Below are positions 53,887 to 62,736 of a stretch of 64,000 bases of DNA, in pieces. Within the stretch, counting starts at the first letter, position 1. Each line of letters starts with the position of its first letter. The notes below the pieces were generated by a model that saw only the letters and a program-made list of their open reading frames with translations, had not been told where the DNA came from and did not search any database. The translations under genes and the position numbers were made by a program. Source of the DNA: Burkholderia cepacia (GTDB lineage: Bacteria; Pseudomonadota; Gammaproteobacteria; Burkholderiales; Burkholderiaceae); contig NZ_LDWR01000017.1 of the NCBI RefSeq assembly GCF_001039005.1, positions 1-64,000 of the forward strand, given 5' to 3'.

Positions 53887-53909
53887 CGAATATGATGCCG
53901 AATATGATG
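53887..53909. promoter_or_regulatory. Direct repeats in the cysteine dioxygenase/LysR promoter
   Basis: CGAATATGATG occurs at 53887-53897 and again at 53899-53909, a 12-base period. It lies just upstream of the dioxygenase start and between divergent promoters, the usual place for LysR binding. The A/T-rich ATAT pieces fit a LysR box loosely. Confidence 0.5.
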
Positions 53910-53948
53910 GATCGTCATGATGCACCCGAAAGACCATGCAGAACAAAC

Positions 53949-54866
53949 ATGAAAATTAGCGATATCGACGCTTTTGCAGCGGTCGTCCGCTGCCAGACCC
54001 TGAGCCAGGCCGCAGCCGAGCTCGGAATGACGCAGCCCGCGATCACGCGACGCGTCCAGAATCTTGAGGAAGCGCTCGGCGTGATCCTGCTCGATCGCAA
54101 CACGAAGCCGCCGCGCCCGACCGACATCGGCCGGCAGGTATTCGAGCAGTGTCGCGCGATCCTGCGCGAAGTCGATGCGCTGCGCGAACTGACGGCCGGC
54201 GAGCAGCCGCCCGCCGGCGAATTCCGGATCGGGCTCACGCAAGGGCTCGGCGAGCTGATGCTGCCCGCGCTCATCGCGGAACTCGCCGCGCAGTGGCCGG
54301 CGCTCGCGACGCAGGTCACGACCGCGTGGGGCGGCACGCTGGTCGAGCGCGTCGCCCGCCGCGAACTCGATGCGGCGCTCGTGTTCCTTGCGCGCGAGAT
54401 GGTGCTGCCGGCGCAGGTCGAAGGCGAGCGATTGCTGGCCACACGGCTCGTCGTCGTCGGCCGCAAGGGCGACTGGCCGCGCCGCGGCTACCGGCTCGCC
54501 GATTGCCACGCGCGCGGCTGGGTGCTCAATCCCGATGGTTGCGGCTTTCGCGCGGGCTTGCGGCGCGCGCTCGACGCACAGGGCCTGCCGATGCCGGTCA
54601 CGCTCGACACCTACGGCCGCGACCTGCAGCTGCAGAGCGTCGCGAACGGCTTCGGCGTCGGGTTGATGCCGCTGCCGATCGTCGAAGGCAGCCCGCTGCG
54701 CGATGCGCTCGACATCGTGCCGCTCGCCGATTTCAAGCCGCAGATCGATCTGTGGCTGCTGCGCCGGCACGACGCGGCCCGTTTCGACGCACCGCTCGCG
54801 GCCGTCGCCGCGCATGCGCGCACCGCGTTCGCGTTGCCCGAACAAACGCACGGCAAGGCTGCGTGA
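53949..54866 (+). CDS. LysR family transcriptional regulator
   Basis: This 305-residue regulator has a winged helix (FAAVVRCQTLSQAAAELGMT, then QPAITRRVQNLEEALG) and an effector domain (about 90-295; GFGVGLMPLPIVEG). It is divergent from the cysteine dioxygenase/rhodanese pair and should control it. It does not look like CysB or SsuR, whose N-termini differ. It is convergent with the SfnB-like gene. Confidence 0.9.
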   Translation: MKISDIDAFAAVVRCQTLSQAAAELGMTQPAITRRVQNLEEALGVILLDRNTKPPRPTDIGRQVFEQCRAILREVDALRELTAGEQPPAGEFRIGLTQGLGELMLPALIAELAAQWPALATQVTTAWGGTLVERVARRELDAALVFLAREMVLPAQVEGERLLATRLVVVGRKGDWPRRGYRLADCHARGWVLNPDGCGFRAGLRRALDAQGLPMPVTLDTYGRDLQLQSVANGFGVGLMPLPIVEGSPLRDALDIVPLADFKPQIDLWLLRRHDAARFDAPLAAVAAHARTAFALPEQTHGKAA

Positions 54867-54927
54867 CCGTCCGGGGCGGCGCCTGCATGGCGTCGCCCTG
54901 TTTGCCCGCACGGCAGCCCTGCACCGC

Positions 54928-56268
54928 TCACGCATCGTTTCGACCGCGTTCGCCCGCGTGGGGTGACGTCCCGCCCGCCTCCACTGTGGTTTCGCCCTGG
55001 CTCGCCGCCGCTTCAAGCGCCGCACGCCCCGCCGCCACCGCGATCGCGTCGTCCTGCGGCGTATGCACGCGGCTGCACAGCACGTCGCGATAGTGACGCT
55101 CGAGCGGATTGCCACGGCTCAACCCGTGATTGCCCGACAGCTTCAGCGCCTGTTCGACCGCACGGATCGCGTGCTCGGTCACGGTCCGCTTGACGAGGCC
55201 GCTGGTCGTGACCGACGGCGCATCGCCCGCGTCGGTGCGCGCGATGTGATCGTCGAGCAGCACGCGGTTCGTATGCAGCCAGCCCTCGATTTCGCCGACT
55301 GCCTCCTGCACGCGCGGCAGCGACGCGAGCGGCGCACCGAGCCCGCTCGGCGCACGCGTCGTCGCGAATCCGGTCAGCCAGTCGCGCGACGCGCGTGCCA
55401 CCGCGTCGTACAGACTGCCGAGCAGCGCGACCATCCACGCCTGCTGGTCGGCCTGTGCGTCGGCATCCGCATGCGTCGCGGCCGACACGGCCCACGCTTG
55501 CGGCGCACGCACGTCGACCGCGTGATCGGCCGGCAGCCGCACGTCGTCGAACACGACCTCGTGGCTGCCCGATGCGCGCAGGCCGAGGTGATTCCAGCTT
55601 TCGATCACGCGGATCCGGTCGCCATCCGCATCGCGGTCGCGCGGCACGAGGAACACGCCGACGCGCGGCTCCGGCTCATCGGTGCGCGCCCACACGGCCA
55701 GCCAGCGCAGCGCCGGAATCCCGGTGCTGTACAGCTTGTGGCCGGACAGCCGCCAGCCGTCGCCGTCGCGGCGCGCGACGGTTTCCGGCAGGCCGCCGCG
55801 CGACGGCGAACCGAGCGCGGGCTCGACGCGCAGCGCGTTGATCAGCGCGCCGTGCGCGACCGCGCTGTCGAACACCGCGCGCCGCACTGGTGCCGGCCAG
55901 CGGTTGTCGGCACGGCCGAGCGCGCGATGCTGCAGATACGTCATCGTCAGCACCAGCGCGGTCGCCGGATCGGCGCGCGCGACAGCCGCGACGATTCGGC
56001 TCGCCTGCGCGAGCGTCGCACCGGCGCCGCCATGCTCGCGCGGCACGACCTGCGCGATCAGCCCCGCACGATGCAGCCGCGCGAAGTTCTCGTGCGGAAA
56101 ACGGCCGTCGACGTCGTTGCGGGCCGCATCGGCGGCAAGTTCCGGTGTGAGGCGATCGAGCAGCGCGACGACGCGCGCGTCGTCGGCAGCGTCTGTATCG
56201 TCGGTGGGCAGAAGGCGCAGCGTAGGCGGCTGCGGCGACGGCGAGGAAGCGGCAAGGCTGGCGGACAT
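54928..56268 (-). CDS. SfnB-type acyl-CoA dehydrogenase-like flavoprotein
   Basis: This 446-residue protein has the fold of acyl-CoA dehydrogenases and the FMN-dependent sulfur-acquisition monooxygenases (SfnB, DszC). Key parts are EHGGAGATLAQASRIVAAVA, GHKLYSTGIPALRWLAVWAR, FDDVRLP and GNHGLSRGNPLERHYRDVL near the end. SfnB-type proteins take part in use of organosulfur compounds such as dimethylsulfone. The start at MSASLAASS has AGGGA upstream. It is divergent from the SsuD-like monooxygenase, supporting a role in sulfur acquisition. Confidence 0.82.
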   Translation of the reverse strand: MSASLAASSPSPQPPTLRLLPTDDTDAADDARVVALLDRLTPELAADAARNDVDGRFPHENFARLHRAGLIAQVVPREHGGAGATLAQASRIVAAVARADPATALVLTMTYLQHRALGRADNRWPAPVRRAVFDSAVAHGALINALRVEPALGSPSRGGLPETVARRDGDGWRLSGHKLYSTGIPALRWLAVWARTDEPEPRVGVFLVPRDRDADGDRIRVIESWNHLGLRASGSHEVVFDDVRLPADHAVDVRAPQAWAVSAATHADADAQADQQAWMVALLGSLYDAVARASRDWLTGFATTRAPSGLGAPLASLPRVQEAVGEIEGWLHTNRVLLDDHIARTDAGDAPSVTTSGLVKRTVTEHAIRAVEQALKLSGNHGLSRGNPLERHYRDVLCSRVHTPQDDAIAVAAGRAALEAAASQGETTVEAGGTSPHAGERGRNDA

Positions 56269-56428
56269 CGAGACGGATTCCCTGGGTAGTGCAAGCGCGG
56301 CAATGCCGGCCATGGCGATGATCGATCGGCGCGCGATGCGCGGCGCACGATACGGCGCCAACGCGCGCCCGATCGTTCGTGAGCCCACAGCGTATGCGCA
56401 CCGCGCACCCGCCCAAACCATGCAAATC

Positions 56429-56462
56429 TGATATTCAAATCGGGATTGATTATTTCCATTCC
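56429..56462. promoter_or_regulatory. A/T-rich regulatory island of the organosulfur genes
   Basis: The stretch around GATATTCAAATCGGGATTGAT is much richer in A/T than its surroundings. It lies in the 269-base gap between divergent SfnB-like and SsuD-like genes. It likely holds the promoters and the site of a CysB- or SsuR-like activator; no consensus could be assigned. Confidence 0.4.
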
Positions 56463-56537
56463 GCATGATCGCGGCGTTAACCTGCGCTCCATTCCTGCCC
56501 GGCCGTGCGCCGGGACGTCCCTGCACCGGAGACCCAG

Positions 56538-57623
56538 ATGAGCGTCGAATTCATCGGCATGATCCAGAGCCAGAAGCAGTCGGAAATCCATCCGGCGTCC
56601 GGCCCCGTGGTCGATCCCGACTATGTGCGCGACTTTGCGCGCGCCCACGAAACGGCCGGCTTCGACCGTATCCTCGTGCCGCATCACTCGACCGGCCCGT
56701 CGGCGACGCTGACGATCGCGTTCGCGGCGGCCGCGACCGAGCGCATCCACTTCATGCTCGCGCATCGCCCGGGCTTCACCGCGCCGACGCTCGCCGCGCG
56801 GCAGATCGCGACGCTCGACCAGTTCAGCCGCGGCCGGCTCGCCGTGCACTTCATCTCCGGCGGCTCGGACAGCGAGCAGCAGCGCGACGGCGATTTCCTC
56901 GACCACGACGCGCGTTATGAACGCACCGACGAATACCTCGGCATCCTGCGGCGGATCTGGACCGAAACGCAGCCGTTCGATCACGATGGCGCGCACTACC
57001 GGTTCAAGCAGGGCTTTTCGGAAGTGAAGCCGCTCCAGCAGCCGCACGTGCCGATCTATTTCGGCGGCGCATCGGAAGCCGCGCTCGCGGTGGCCGGCAA
57101 GCACGCGGACGTCTATGCGCTGTGGGGCGAATCGCTCGACCAGGTGCGCGACCTGACGACGCGCGTGCGCGCCGAAGCCGCCCAACACGGCCGGCAGGTG
57201 CGGTTCTCCGTGTCGTTCCGCCCGATCCTCGCCGCGACCGAGGACGAAGCGTGGGCGCGCGCGCACCGCATCCTCGACGAAACGCGCCGGCTGCGCGAAG
57301 CGGCCGGCCTCGGCGCCGGCGGCCCGCAGCAGAGCGAAGGCGCGCGCCGCCTGCTGGCAGCGGCCGAACGCGGCTCGCGCGTCGACAAGCGACTGTGGAC
57401 CGAGATCGCAAAGCTCACCGGCGCACGCTCGAATTCGACGGCGCTGGTCGGCACGCCCGAACAGGTCGCCGACGCGCTGCTCGACTACTACGACCTCGGC
57501 GTGACGACGTTCCTGATCCGCGGCTTCGATCCGCTCGAGGATGCGATCGACTACGGCCGCGAACTGATTCCGCGCGTGCGCAGCGCTGTCGCGGAACGCG
57601 ACGCGGCACGGCGCGCCGCATGA
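56538..57623 (+). CDS. SsuD-like LLM flavin-dependent monooxygenase
   Basis: This 361-residue enzyme of the luciferase-like family, closest to alkanesulfonate monooxygenases, uses FMNH2 and O2 to release sulfite from a sulfonate or similar compound. Characteristic parts are ETAGFDRILVPHH, ATLDQFSRGRLAVHFISGG, YERTDEYLGILRRIW and IYFGGASEAALAVAGKHADVYALWGE. GGAGA precedes the ATG. It is the first gene of a long operon. No flavin reductase is encoded next to it, so reduced flavin must come from elsewhere. Confidence 0.88.
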   Translation: MSVEFIGMIQSQKQSEIHPASGPVVDPDYVRDFARAHETAGFDRILVPHHSTGPSATLTIAFAAAATERIHFMLAHRPGFTAPTLAARQIATLDQFSRGRLAVHFISGGSDSEQQRDGDFLDHDARYERTDEYLGILRRIWTETQPFDHDGAHYRFKQGFSEVKPLQQPHVPIYFGGASEAALAVAGKHADVYALWGESLDQVRDLTTRVRAEAAQHGRQVRFSVSFRPILAATEDEAWARAHRILDETRRLREAAGLGAGGPQQSEGARRLLAAAERGSRVDKRLWTEIAKLTGARSNSTALVGTPEQVADALLDYYDLGVTTFLIRGFDPLEDAIDYGRELIPRVRSAVAERDAARRAA

Positions 57624-57643
57624 CGCCAACGGAGCGATACGCC

Positions 57644-58483
57644 ATGTCCGCCGTTCTTTCCTCGCCCGTCCGCACCGCATCGGGCCTCGTGCTCGCCGAA
57701 GCGCCGCGCCAGCATTTCTGGTTCGACCCGCCCGCGCCGCGCATCGATGTCGCCGCCGAACGCCGCCACCGGCAGGAGCGGCTCGCGGCCGCGTTCCGCC
57801 TGTTCGCGCGCTTCGGTTTCGCGTCGGGACTCGCCGGCCACATCACCGCGCGCGATCCGGAGTTGCCCGACCATTTCTGGGTGAATCCGCTCGGCGTGCA
57901 TTTCTCGCAGATCAAGGTGTCCGACCTGCTGCTCGTCAACGCGCATGGCGAAACCGCAATCGGCACGCGCCCGCTGAACAAGGCCGCGTTCGCGATCCAT
58001 GCGGCGATCCACGACGCGCATCCGCACGTCGTTGCCGCCGCGCACACGCATTCCACCTACGGCAAGGCGTGGTCGACGCTCGGCCGCCCGCTCGATCCGC
58101 TCACGCAGGACGCGTGCGTGTTCTACGAAGATCACGCGCTGTTCGACGACTTCACGGGGATGGTCGTCGACACGAGCGAAGGCGCGCGGATCGCCGATGC
58201 GCTCGCGAAACCGGACGGCACCACGCACAAGGGCGTGATCCTGAAGAACCACGGGATCCTGACGGCCGGCCCGACGGTCGAGGCCGCCGCATGGTGGTAC
58301 ATCGCGCTCGACAATGCCGCGCACACGCAGTTGCTGGCCGAAGCGGCCGGCACGCCGCAGCCGATCGATCACGCGACCGCGCGCCACACGCACGGCCAGA
58401 TCGGCGGCCCCGACGGCGCGCTGCATGCATTCGACAGCCTGTTCGCGCGCGTCGTCGCCGACGAACCCGACCTGCTCGACTGA
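57644..58483 (+). CDS. Class II aldolase/adducin-like protein
   Basis: This 279-residue protein has the class II aldolase fold with metal ligands His134 and His136 in AAAHTHSTYG and His203 in KNHGILTAG. In L-fuculose-phosphate aldolase a catalytic Glu precedes a conserved His by four residues; here that position is Ala115 in NKAAFAIH, so classic aldol cleavage is doubtful. Such proteins may be decarboxylases, isomerases or aldolases of unknown substrate. The start at 57644 (GGAG nine bases upstream) is favoured over 57620. It follows the SsuD-like gene and probably processes its product. Confidence 0.85.
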   Translation: MSAVLSSPVRTASGLVLAEAPRQHFWFDPPAPRIDVAAERRHRQERLAAAFRLFARFGFASGLAGHITARDPELPDHFWVNPLGVHFSQIKVSDLLLVNAHGETAIGTRPLNKAAFAIHAAIHDAHPHVVAAAHTHSTYGKAWSTLGRPLDPLTQDACVFYEDHALFDDFTGMVVDTSEGARIADALAKPDGTTHKGVILKNHGILTAGPTVEAAAWWYIALDNAAHTQLLAEAAGTPQPIDHATARHTHGQIGGPDGALHAFDSLFARVVADEPDLLD

Positions 58484-58515
58484 GCGCCTTTCCGCACGAC
58501 CGGAGACCAGACCAC

Positions 58516-59550
58516 ATGACCCGAACCACCGCACCCGCGCCCACCGATGCGCACGACGACAAACGCCGCAAGCTGTTGCGCGCGGCCGGTGCCGCCGCGC
58601 TTGCCGCGCCGGCGATCACGCTCGGCCGCAAGGCCTGGTCCGCGCCGCCGCTGAAGAAACTCACGTTCGCGTGGAACCAGAACGCGTTCTGCCTGACGCC
58701 GATCGTCGTCGCGCAGGAACGCGGCTTCTTCGAGAAGAACGGGTTGAAGGTCGAGCTGATCAACTACAGCGGGTCGACCGACCAGTTGCTCGAATCGATC
58801 GCGACCGGCAAGGCCGATGCGGCGGTCGGGATGATCCACCGCTGGCTGAAGCCGCTCGAAGCCGGCTTCGACGTGAAGATCATCGGCAGCTCGCACGGCG
58901 GCTGCGTGCGCCTGCTCGGCGCGAAGGCGGCCGGTGTCACGACGCTGCAGGCGCTGAAGGGCAAGACGGTCGGCGTCAGCGATCTCGCCGCGCCCGGCAA
59001 GCATTTCTTCTCGATCCTGCTCGCGAAGAACGGCATCGATCCCGAGCGCGACATCACGTGGCGGCAGTATCCGGCCGACCTGCTCGGCGTCGCGGTCGAC
59101 AAGGGCGAGATCCACGCGATCGCCGATGGCGACCCGAATCTCTTCCTGCTCGAAAAGCGCAGCAACGGCGCGTATACGGAACTGGCGACGAACCTGTCCG
59201 GCGAATACGCGCGCAAGGTGTGCTGCGTGATCGGCGCGCGCGGCGACCTCGTGCGCAACGACCGGCCGTCGGCCGCCGCGCTCGCGCGCTCGATCGTGCA
59301 GGCCACCGAGTACACGCACGACAACCCGAACGAGGCCGCGAAGGTGTTCGCGAAGTATTCGCCGAAGATCAGCCCCGACGATCTGCGCAAGCTCTACGCA
59401 ACGCTCACCTACACGCATCATCCGACCAACGTCGACCTGCAGCAGGAAATCGCATTCTATGCGGACGACTTCCGCCGCATCAGCGTGCTGAAGAAAAGCA
59501 CCGACCCGCAGCGCTTCGCGCAGCAGGTCTATGCAAACGTGCTGGGGTGA
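58516..59550 (+). CDS. ABC transporter substrate-binding protein, sulfonate/nitrate type (1)
   Basis: This 344-residue periplasmic binding protein of the SsuA/TauA/NrtA class has a signal region at about residues 15-43 (KRRKLLRAAGAAALAAPAI), which starts with basic residues and could be Tat-like. The mature part opens LTFAWNQNAFCLTPIVVAQE, then GFFEKNGLKVELINYSG and GKADAAVGMI. GGAGA precedes the ATG. It is followed by its permease after four bases. It would capture an organosulfur or similar anion; a second binding protein is encoded at 62737. Confidence 0.9.
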   Translation: MTRTTAPAPTDAHDDKRRKLLRAAGAAALAAPAITLGRKAWSAPPLKKLTFAWNQNAFCLTPIVVAQERGFFEKNGLKVELINYSGSTDQLLESIATGKADAAVGMIHRWLKPLEAGFDVKIIGSSHGGCVRLLGAKAAGVTTLQALKGKTVGVSDLAAPGKHFFSILLAKNGIDPERDITWRQYPADLLGVAVDKGEIHAIADGDPNLFLLEKRSNGAYTELATNLSGEYARKVCCVIGARGDLVRNDRPSAAALARSIVQATEYTHDNPNEAAKVFAKYSPKISPDDLRKLYATLTYTHHPTNVDLQQEIAFYADDFRRISVLKKSTDPQRFAQQVYANVLG

Positions 59551-59554
59551 CGAG

Positions 59555-60646
59555 ATGTCGACGATCGAACAAGCTTCCCCCGCACGCACCGCATCCGCAC
59601 CGGCCGGCGGCAGCGCCACCGCGTCCGCGCGCGTGGCCTGCACGGTATGCGAAGCCACGCTCGCAGCCGAAGCCCGCCGCGCACGGACCTGGCCGACCGG
59701 CATCGCCGCCGCGCTCGCGTGGGCCGCGCTTGGCGCGCTCACGCAACTGTGGCCAAACCGCGTCGTCGGCTTCAGCGACTGGGCGTACACGGACACGTTC
59801 GGCACGGCCGCCTGGTCGATCGGCGCGCTGTTGCTCGCCGCCGCGACGCTCGGCCATCTCGTCCCCGCCACCCGCACGCGGCTTGCACGCGTGCGTCCGG
59901 CCGGCCCATGGCTCGTCGCGCTGCCGCTCGTGCTCGCCGCGTGGGAAATCGTCACCGCGAAAACCGGCTGGCTGCCGACGCCGTTTTTCGCGCCGCCGCA
60001 GGCGCTGATCGAGGTCTATGTCGACGACTGGCCGCGCCTCTTCGGCAGCGCCGGCAACACGCTGAAGCTGCTCGCGCTCGGGTTTGCGTATGGCGTCACG
60101 GTCGGCTTCGCGGTGGGCGTGTCGATCGGCTGGTCGCGCCGGATCGGCTACTGGGTGCATCCGGTGCTGCGCGTGCTCGGCCCCGTGCCGGCCACCGCGC
60201 TGCTGCCGCTCACGTTCTACTTCTTCCCGTCGAGCTATTCGGCCGCCGCGTTCCTGATCGCGCTGTCGACCGGCTTTCCGGTCGCCGTGCTGACGTGGTC
60301 CGGCGTCGCGAGCGTCAACCGGCAGTATTACGACGTCGCGCGCACGCTCGGCGCGAACGCGCGCTTCCTCGTGCTGCGCGTCGCGATTCCGGCCGCGCTG
60401 CCGCATGTGTTCGTCGGCATCTTCATGGGGTTGAGCGCGTCGTTCACGGTGCTGGTCGTCGCCGAGATGATGGGCGTCAAGTCGGGGCTCGGCTGGTACC
60501 TGAGCTGGGCGCAGGGCTGGGCATCGTACGTGAACATGTATGCGGCGCTGATCGTGATGGCGCTGCTGTTTTCCGGGTTGATCGCGTTGCTGTTCACGGT
60601 GCGCGACCGCGTGCTCGCGTGGCAGAAAGGAACCGTCAAATGGTGA
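59555..60646 (+). CDS. ABC transporter permease, SsuC-like with extra N-terminal segments
   Basis: This 363-residue inner-membrane protein carries the usual binding-protein-dependent permease part in its C-terminal 250 residues (the EAA-like loop around DVARTLGANARFLVLRVAIPAALPHVFVGI). The N-terminal about 110 residues are additional, with two extra hydrophobic segments (GIAAALAWAALGALTQLW; AWSIGALLLAAATLGHL). SsuC proteins are usually near 260 residues. Its last seven bases overlap the ATPase gene. Confidence 0.88.
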   Translation: MSTIEQASPARTASAPAGGSATASARVACTVCEATLAAEARRARTWPTGIAAALAWAALGALTQLWPNRVVGFSDWAYTDTFGTAAWSIGALLLAAATLGHLVPATRTRLARVRPAGPWLVALPLVLAAWEIVTAKTGWLPTPFFAPPQALIEVYVDDWPRLFGSAGNTLKLLALGFAYGVTVGFAVGVSIGWSRRIGYWVHPVLRVLGPVPATALLPLTFYFFPSSYSAAAFLIALSTGFPVAVLTWSGVASVNRQYYDVARTLGANARFLVLRVAIPAALPHVFVGIFMGLSASFTVLVVAEMMGVKSGLGWYLSWAQGWASYVNMYAALIVMALLFSGLIALLFTVRDRVLAWQKGTVKW

Positions 60647-61467
60647 GCACCGCCGTACTCGAACCGTCCGTAGCCGCTTCGCCCGCTGCTTCGTCCACCA
60701 TCGCGGCGCCGCGCGGTGCGCGTATCGACATCCGCCGCGTCAGCCATGCGTTCGACGGCCCCGGCGGCCCGCTGCCGGTGCTCGACGACGTCACGCTGTC
60801 GGTCGCGGCCGGCGAATTCGTCGCGCTGCTCGGCCCGAGCGGCTGCGGGAAGTCGACGCTGCTGCGCCTCGTCGCGGGCCTCGACGCCGCGCGGCAAGGC
60901 ACGATCGCGCAGGACGGCGTGCCGATCGAGAGCCCCGACCCGTCGCGCATCGTCGTGTTCCAGGACCCGACGCTGTACCCGTGGCGACGCGTGCGCGCCA
61001 ACGTCGCACTCGGCCTCGAAGCGCGCGGCGTGGCGCGCGTCGCGCAGCATCGCGTCGACGATGCGCTGGCGCGCGTCGGGCTGCAGGAATTCTCGAACGT
61101 GTTCCCGCATCAGCTCTCGGGCGGGATGGCGCAGCGTGTCGCGCTCGCCCGAGCGCTCGTCAACGATCCGCGCCTGCTGATTCTCGACGAACCGCTCGGC
61201 AAGCTCGATTCGCTGACGCGGCTCACGATGCAGGGCGAACTGACCGCGCTGTGGCAACGCGACGGGTTTTCCGCGCTGCTCGTCACGCACGATGTCGAGG
61301 AAGCGCTGTTCCTCGCGCAGCGCGTGATCGTGTTCGGGCCGCGTCCCGCACGGATCGTCGCCGAATTGCATGTCGACCTGCCCTACCCGCGCCATCGCGG
61401 CGACCCGCGCCTCGCGGCACTGCGCCACGACGCGCTGCGGCATCTCGGGCTCGATGCGAGCTGGTAG
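60640..61467 (+). CDS. ABC transporter ATP-binding protein, SsuB/TauB type
   Basis: This 275-residue ATPase has Walker A GPSGCGKST, the Q-loop in VFQDPTLYPW, signature QLSGGMAQRVALARAL, Walker B RLLILDEPLGKLD and the switch His in VTHDVEEALFL, the pattern of sulfonate/taurine/nitrate importers. AAAGGA precedes the ATG at 60640, which overlaps the permease stop. It powers the permease just upstream. Confidence 0.93.
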   Translation: MVSTAVLEPSVAASPAASSTIAAPRGARIDIRRVSHAFDGPGGPLPVLDDVTLSVAAGEFVALLGPSGCGKSTLLRLVAGLDAARQGTIAQDGVPIESPDPSRIVVFQDPTLYPWRRVRANVALGLEARGVARVAQHRVDDALARVGLQEFSNVFPHQLSGGMAQRVALARALVNDPRLLILDEPLGKLDSLTRLTMQGELTALWQRDGFSALLVTHDVEEALFLAQRVIVFGPRPARIVAELHVDLPYPRHRGDPRLAALRHDALRHLGLDASW

Positions 61468-61517
61468 ATGCGGGCTGCCGTTCGACGATCGGCCGCCACG
61501 CGGCGGGCGCGCGGCCG

Positions 61518-62699
61518 ATGAACGCGCCGCCGTTCGCCGACTGGGCGCTCGTGTTCCTGCAGGGGCTGTATCGCGCTCAACTCGCGTTGGCACGCGTGTT
61601 GCACATGCTCGGCCTGACGGGCGACGCCGACGGTCAGGCCGCGTGGCCGTGGGCGCACCGCATCGCGCTCGAGACGCTGCGCATCGACGCGGGCCTCACC
61701 CGGCAACTCGCGTTCGCGCTGGCGGCGACCGCGTGTGCCGTCGTGTTCGCGTGCGTCGCGCTCGTTTCGCGCAAGTGGCGTTTCGCGTCGGCGATCGCCG
61801 CGCTGGCCGTTGCATGGTTCGCGCCGTGGCCGCCGTCGTCGCTATGGCTCTCGGCCGCCGTGCCGACGAGTTTCCAGCGCGATCCCGCGCCGTTTTCGGT
61901 GTCGAACGTGGTGCGCGGCGCGCATCTGTACACGCAACACTGCGCCGCCTGCCACGGCGCGGACGGCCGTGGCGAAGGGCCGCTCGCGGCCACGCTCGCG
62001 CACTGGCCGCCGACCTTCGCCGGCGCGCTGCTCGCCCGTCGCCTCGACGGCGAACTGTTCTGGCGGGTGCGCCACGGCACGCGCGACGAACACGGCATGT
62101 CGACAATGCCCGGCTTTGCGGCCACGCTCGACCCGCAAGACACGTGGGCCGTGCTCGACTACCTGAAAGCGCTTTCCGCGGGCAGCGGCGCACGAGCCGA
62201 AGGCGCGTGGCCCGTGCCCGTCCCGCTGCCGGCGCTCGACGTGCGCTGCGGCACCGCCGCGCCGCAATCGCTCGAGCACTGGCGCGAAGGCCAGCGCGTG
62301 CGCGTCATCGCGCTCGCGCCGGGCACCGCAGCGCCGCCGGAAGACCCGCGCTGGCAGACCCTGCTCGTCACGGCACGCGGCGCATCCGTGCCGCCCGCAA
62401 CCGGCACGCGTGCGAACTGCGTCGCGTCGACGCCCGATGCGTGGCTCGCATTCGCGACGATCGCGGGCGTGGCGCCCGAGGCACTCGGCGGCACGCAGTT
62501 GCTCGCCGATCGTCGCGGCTGGCTGCGGGCGCGCGCGTTGCCGGGCAGTGCCGGCTGGTCGGACGCCGACCTGCTGTGCCGCTCGGACGCCGCCGCACGG
62601 CCGGCCGCAGCGTCGGCGACCGGCGATCCGCTGACCGCGCTGCTGCTGCGCGTCGACACGGAACCCGTCCGCGACGTGCAAGCCGGACTCCCGCATTGA
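61518..62699 (+). CDS. Membrane-anchored mono-heme c-type cytochrome
   Basis: This 393-residue protein has two hydrophobic segments (about 63-83 and 88-104), then a cytochrome c domain with the heme motif CAACH (142-146) and a likely axial Met197 in MSTMPGF. The C-terminal 180 residues are of unknown type. The heme domain should face the periplasm. It lies within an organosulfur ABC-transporter operon, 50 bases after the ATPase, which is unusual: it could take electrons from a periplasmic dehydrogenase or sulfite oxidation. No strong ribosome-binding site is visible. Confidence 0.85.
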   Translation: MNAPPFADWALVFLQGLYRAQLALARVLHMLGLTGDADGQAAWPWAHRIALETLRIDAGLTRQLAFALAATACAVVFACVALVSRKWRFASAIAALAVAWFAPWPPSSLWLSAAVPTSFQRDPAPFSVSNVVRGAHLYTQHCAACHGADGRGEGPLAATLAHWPPTFAGALLARRLDGELFWRVRHGTRDEHGMSTMPGFAATLDPQDTWAVLDYLKALSAGSGARAEGAWPVPVPLPALDVRCGTAAPQSLEHWREGQRVRVIALAPGTAAPPEDPRWQTLLVTARGASVPPATGTRANCVASTPDAWLAFATIAGVAPEALGGTQLLADRRGWLRARALPGSAGWSDADLLCRSDAAARPAAASATGDPLTALLLRVDTEPVRDVQAGLPH

Positions 62700-62736
62700 A
62701 TTCCCGAACCCTTTCTCCGACCGACCGAACTTCACG

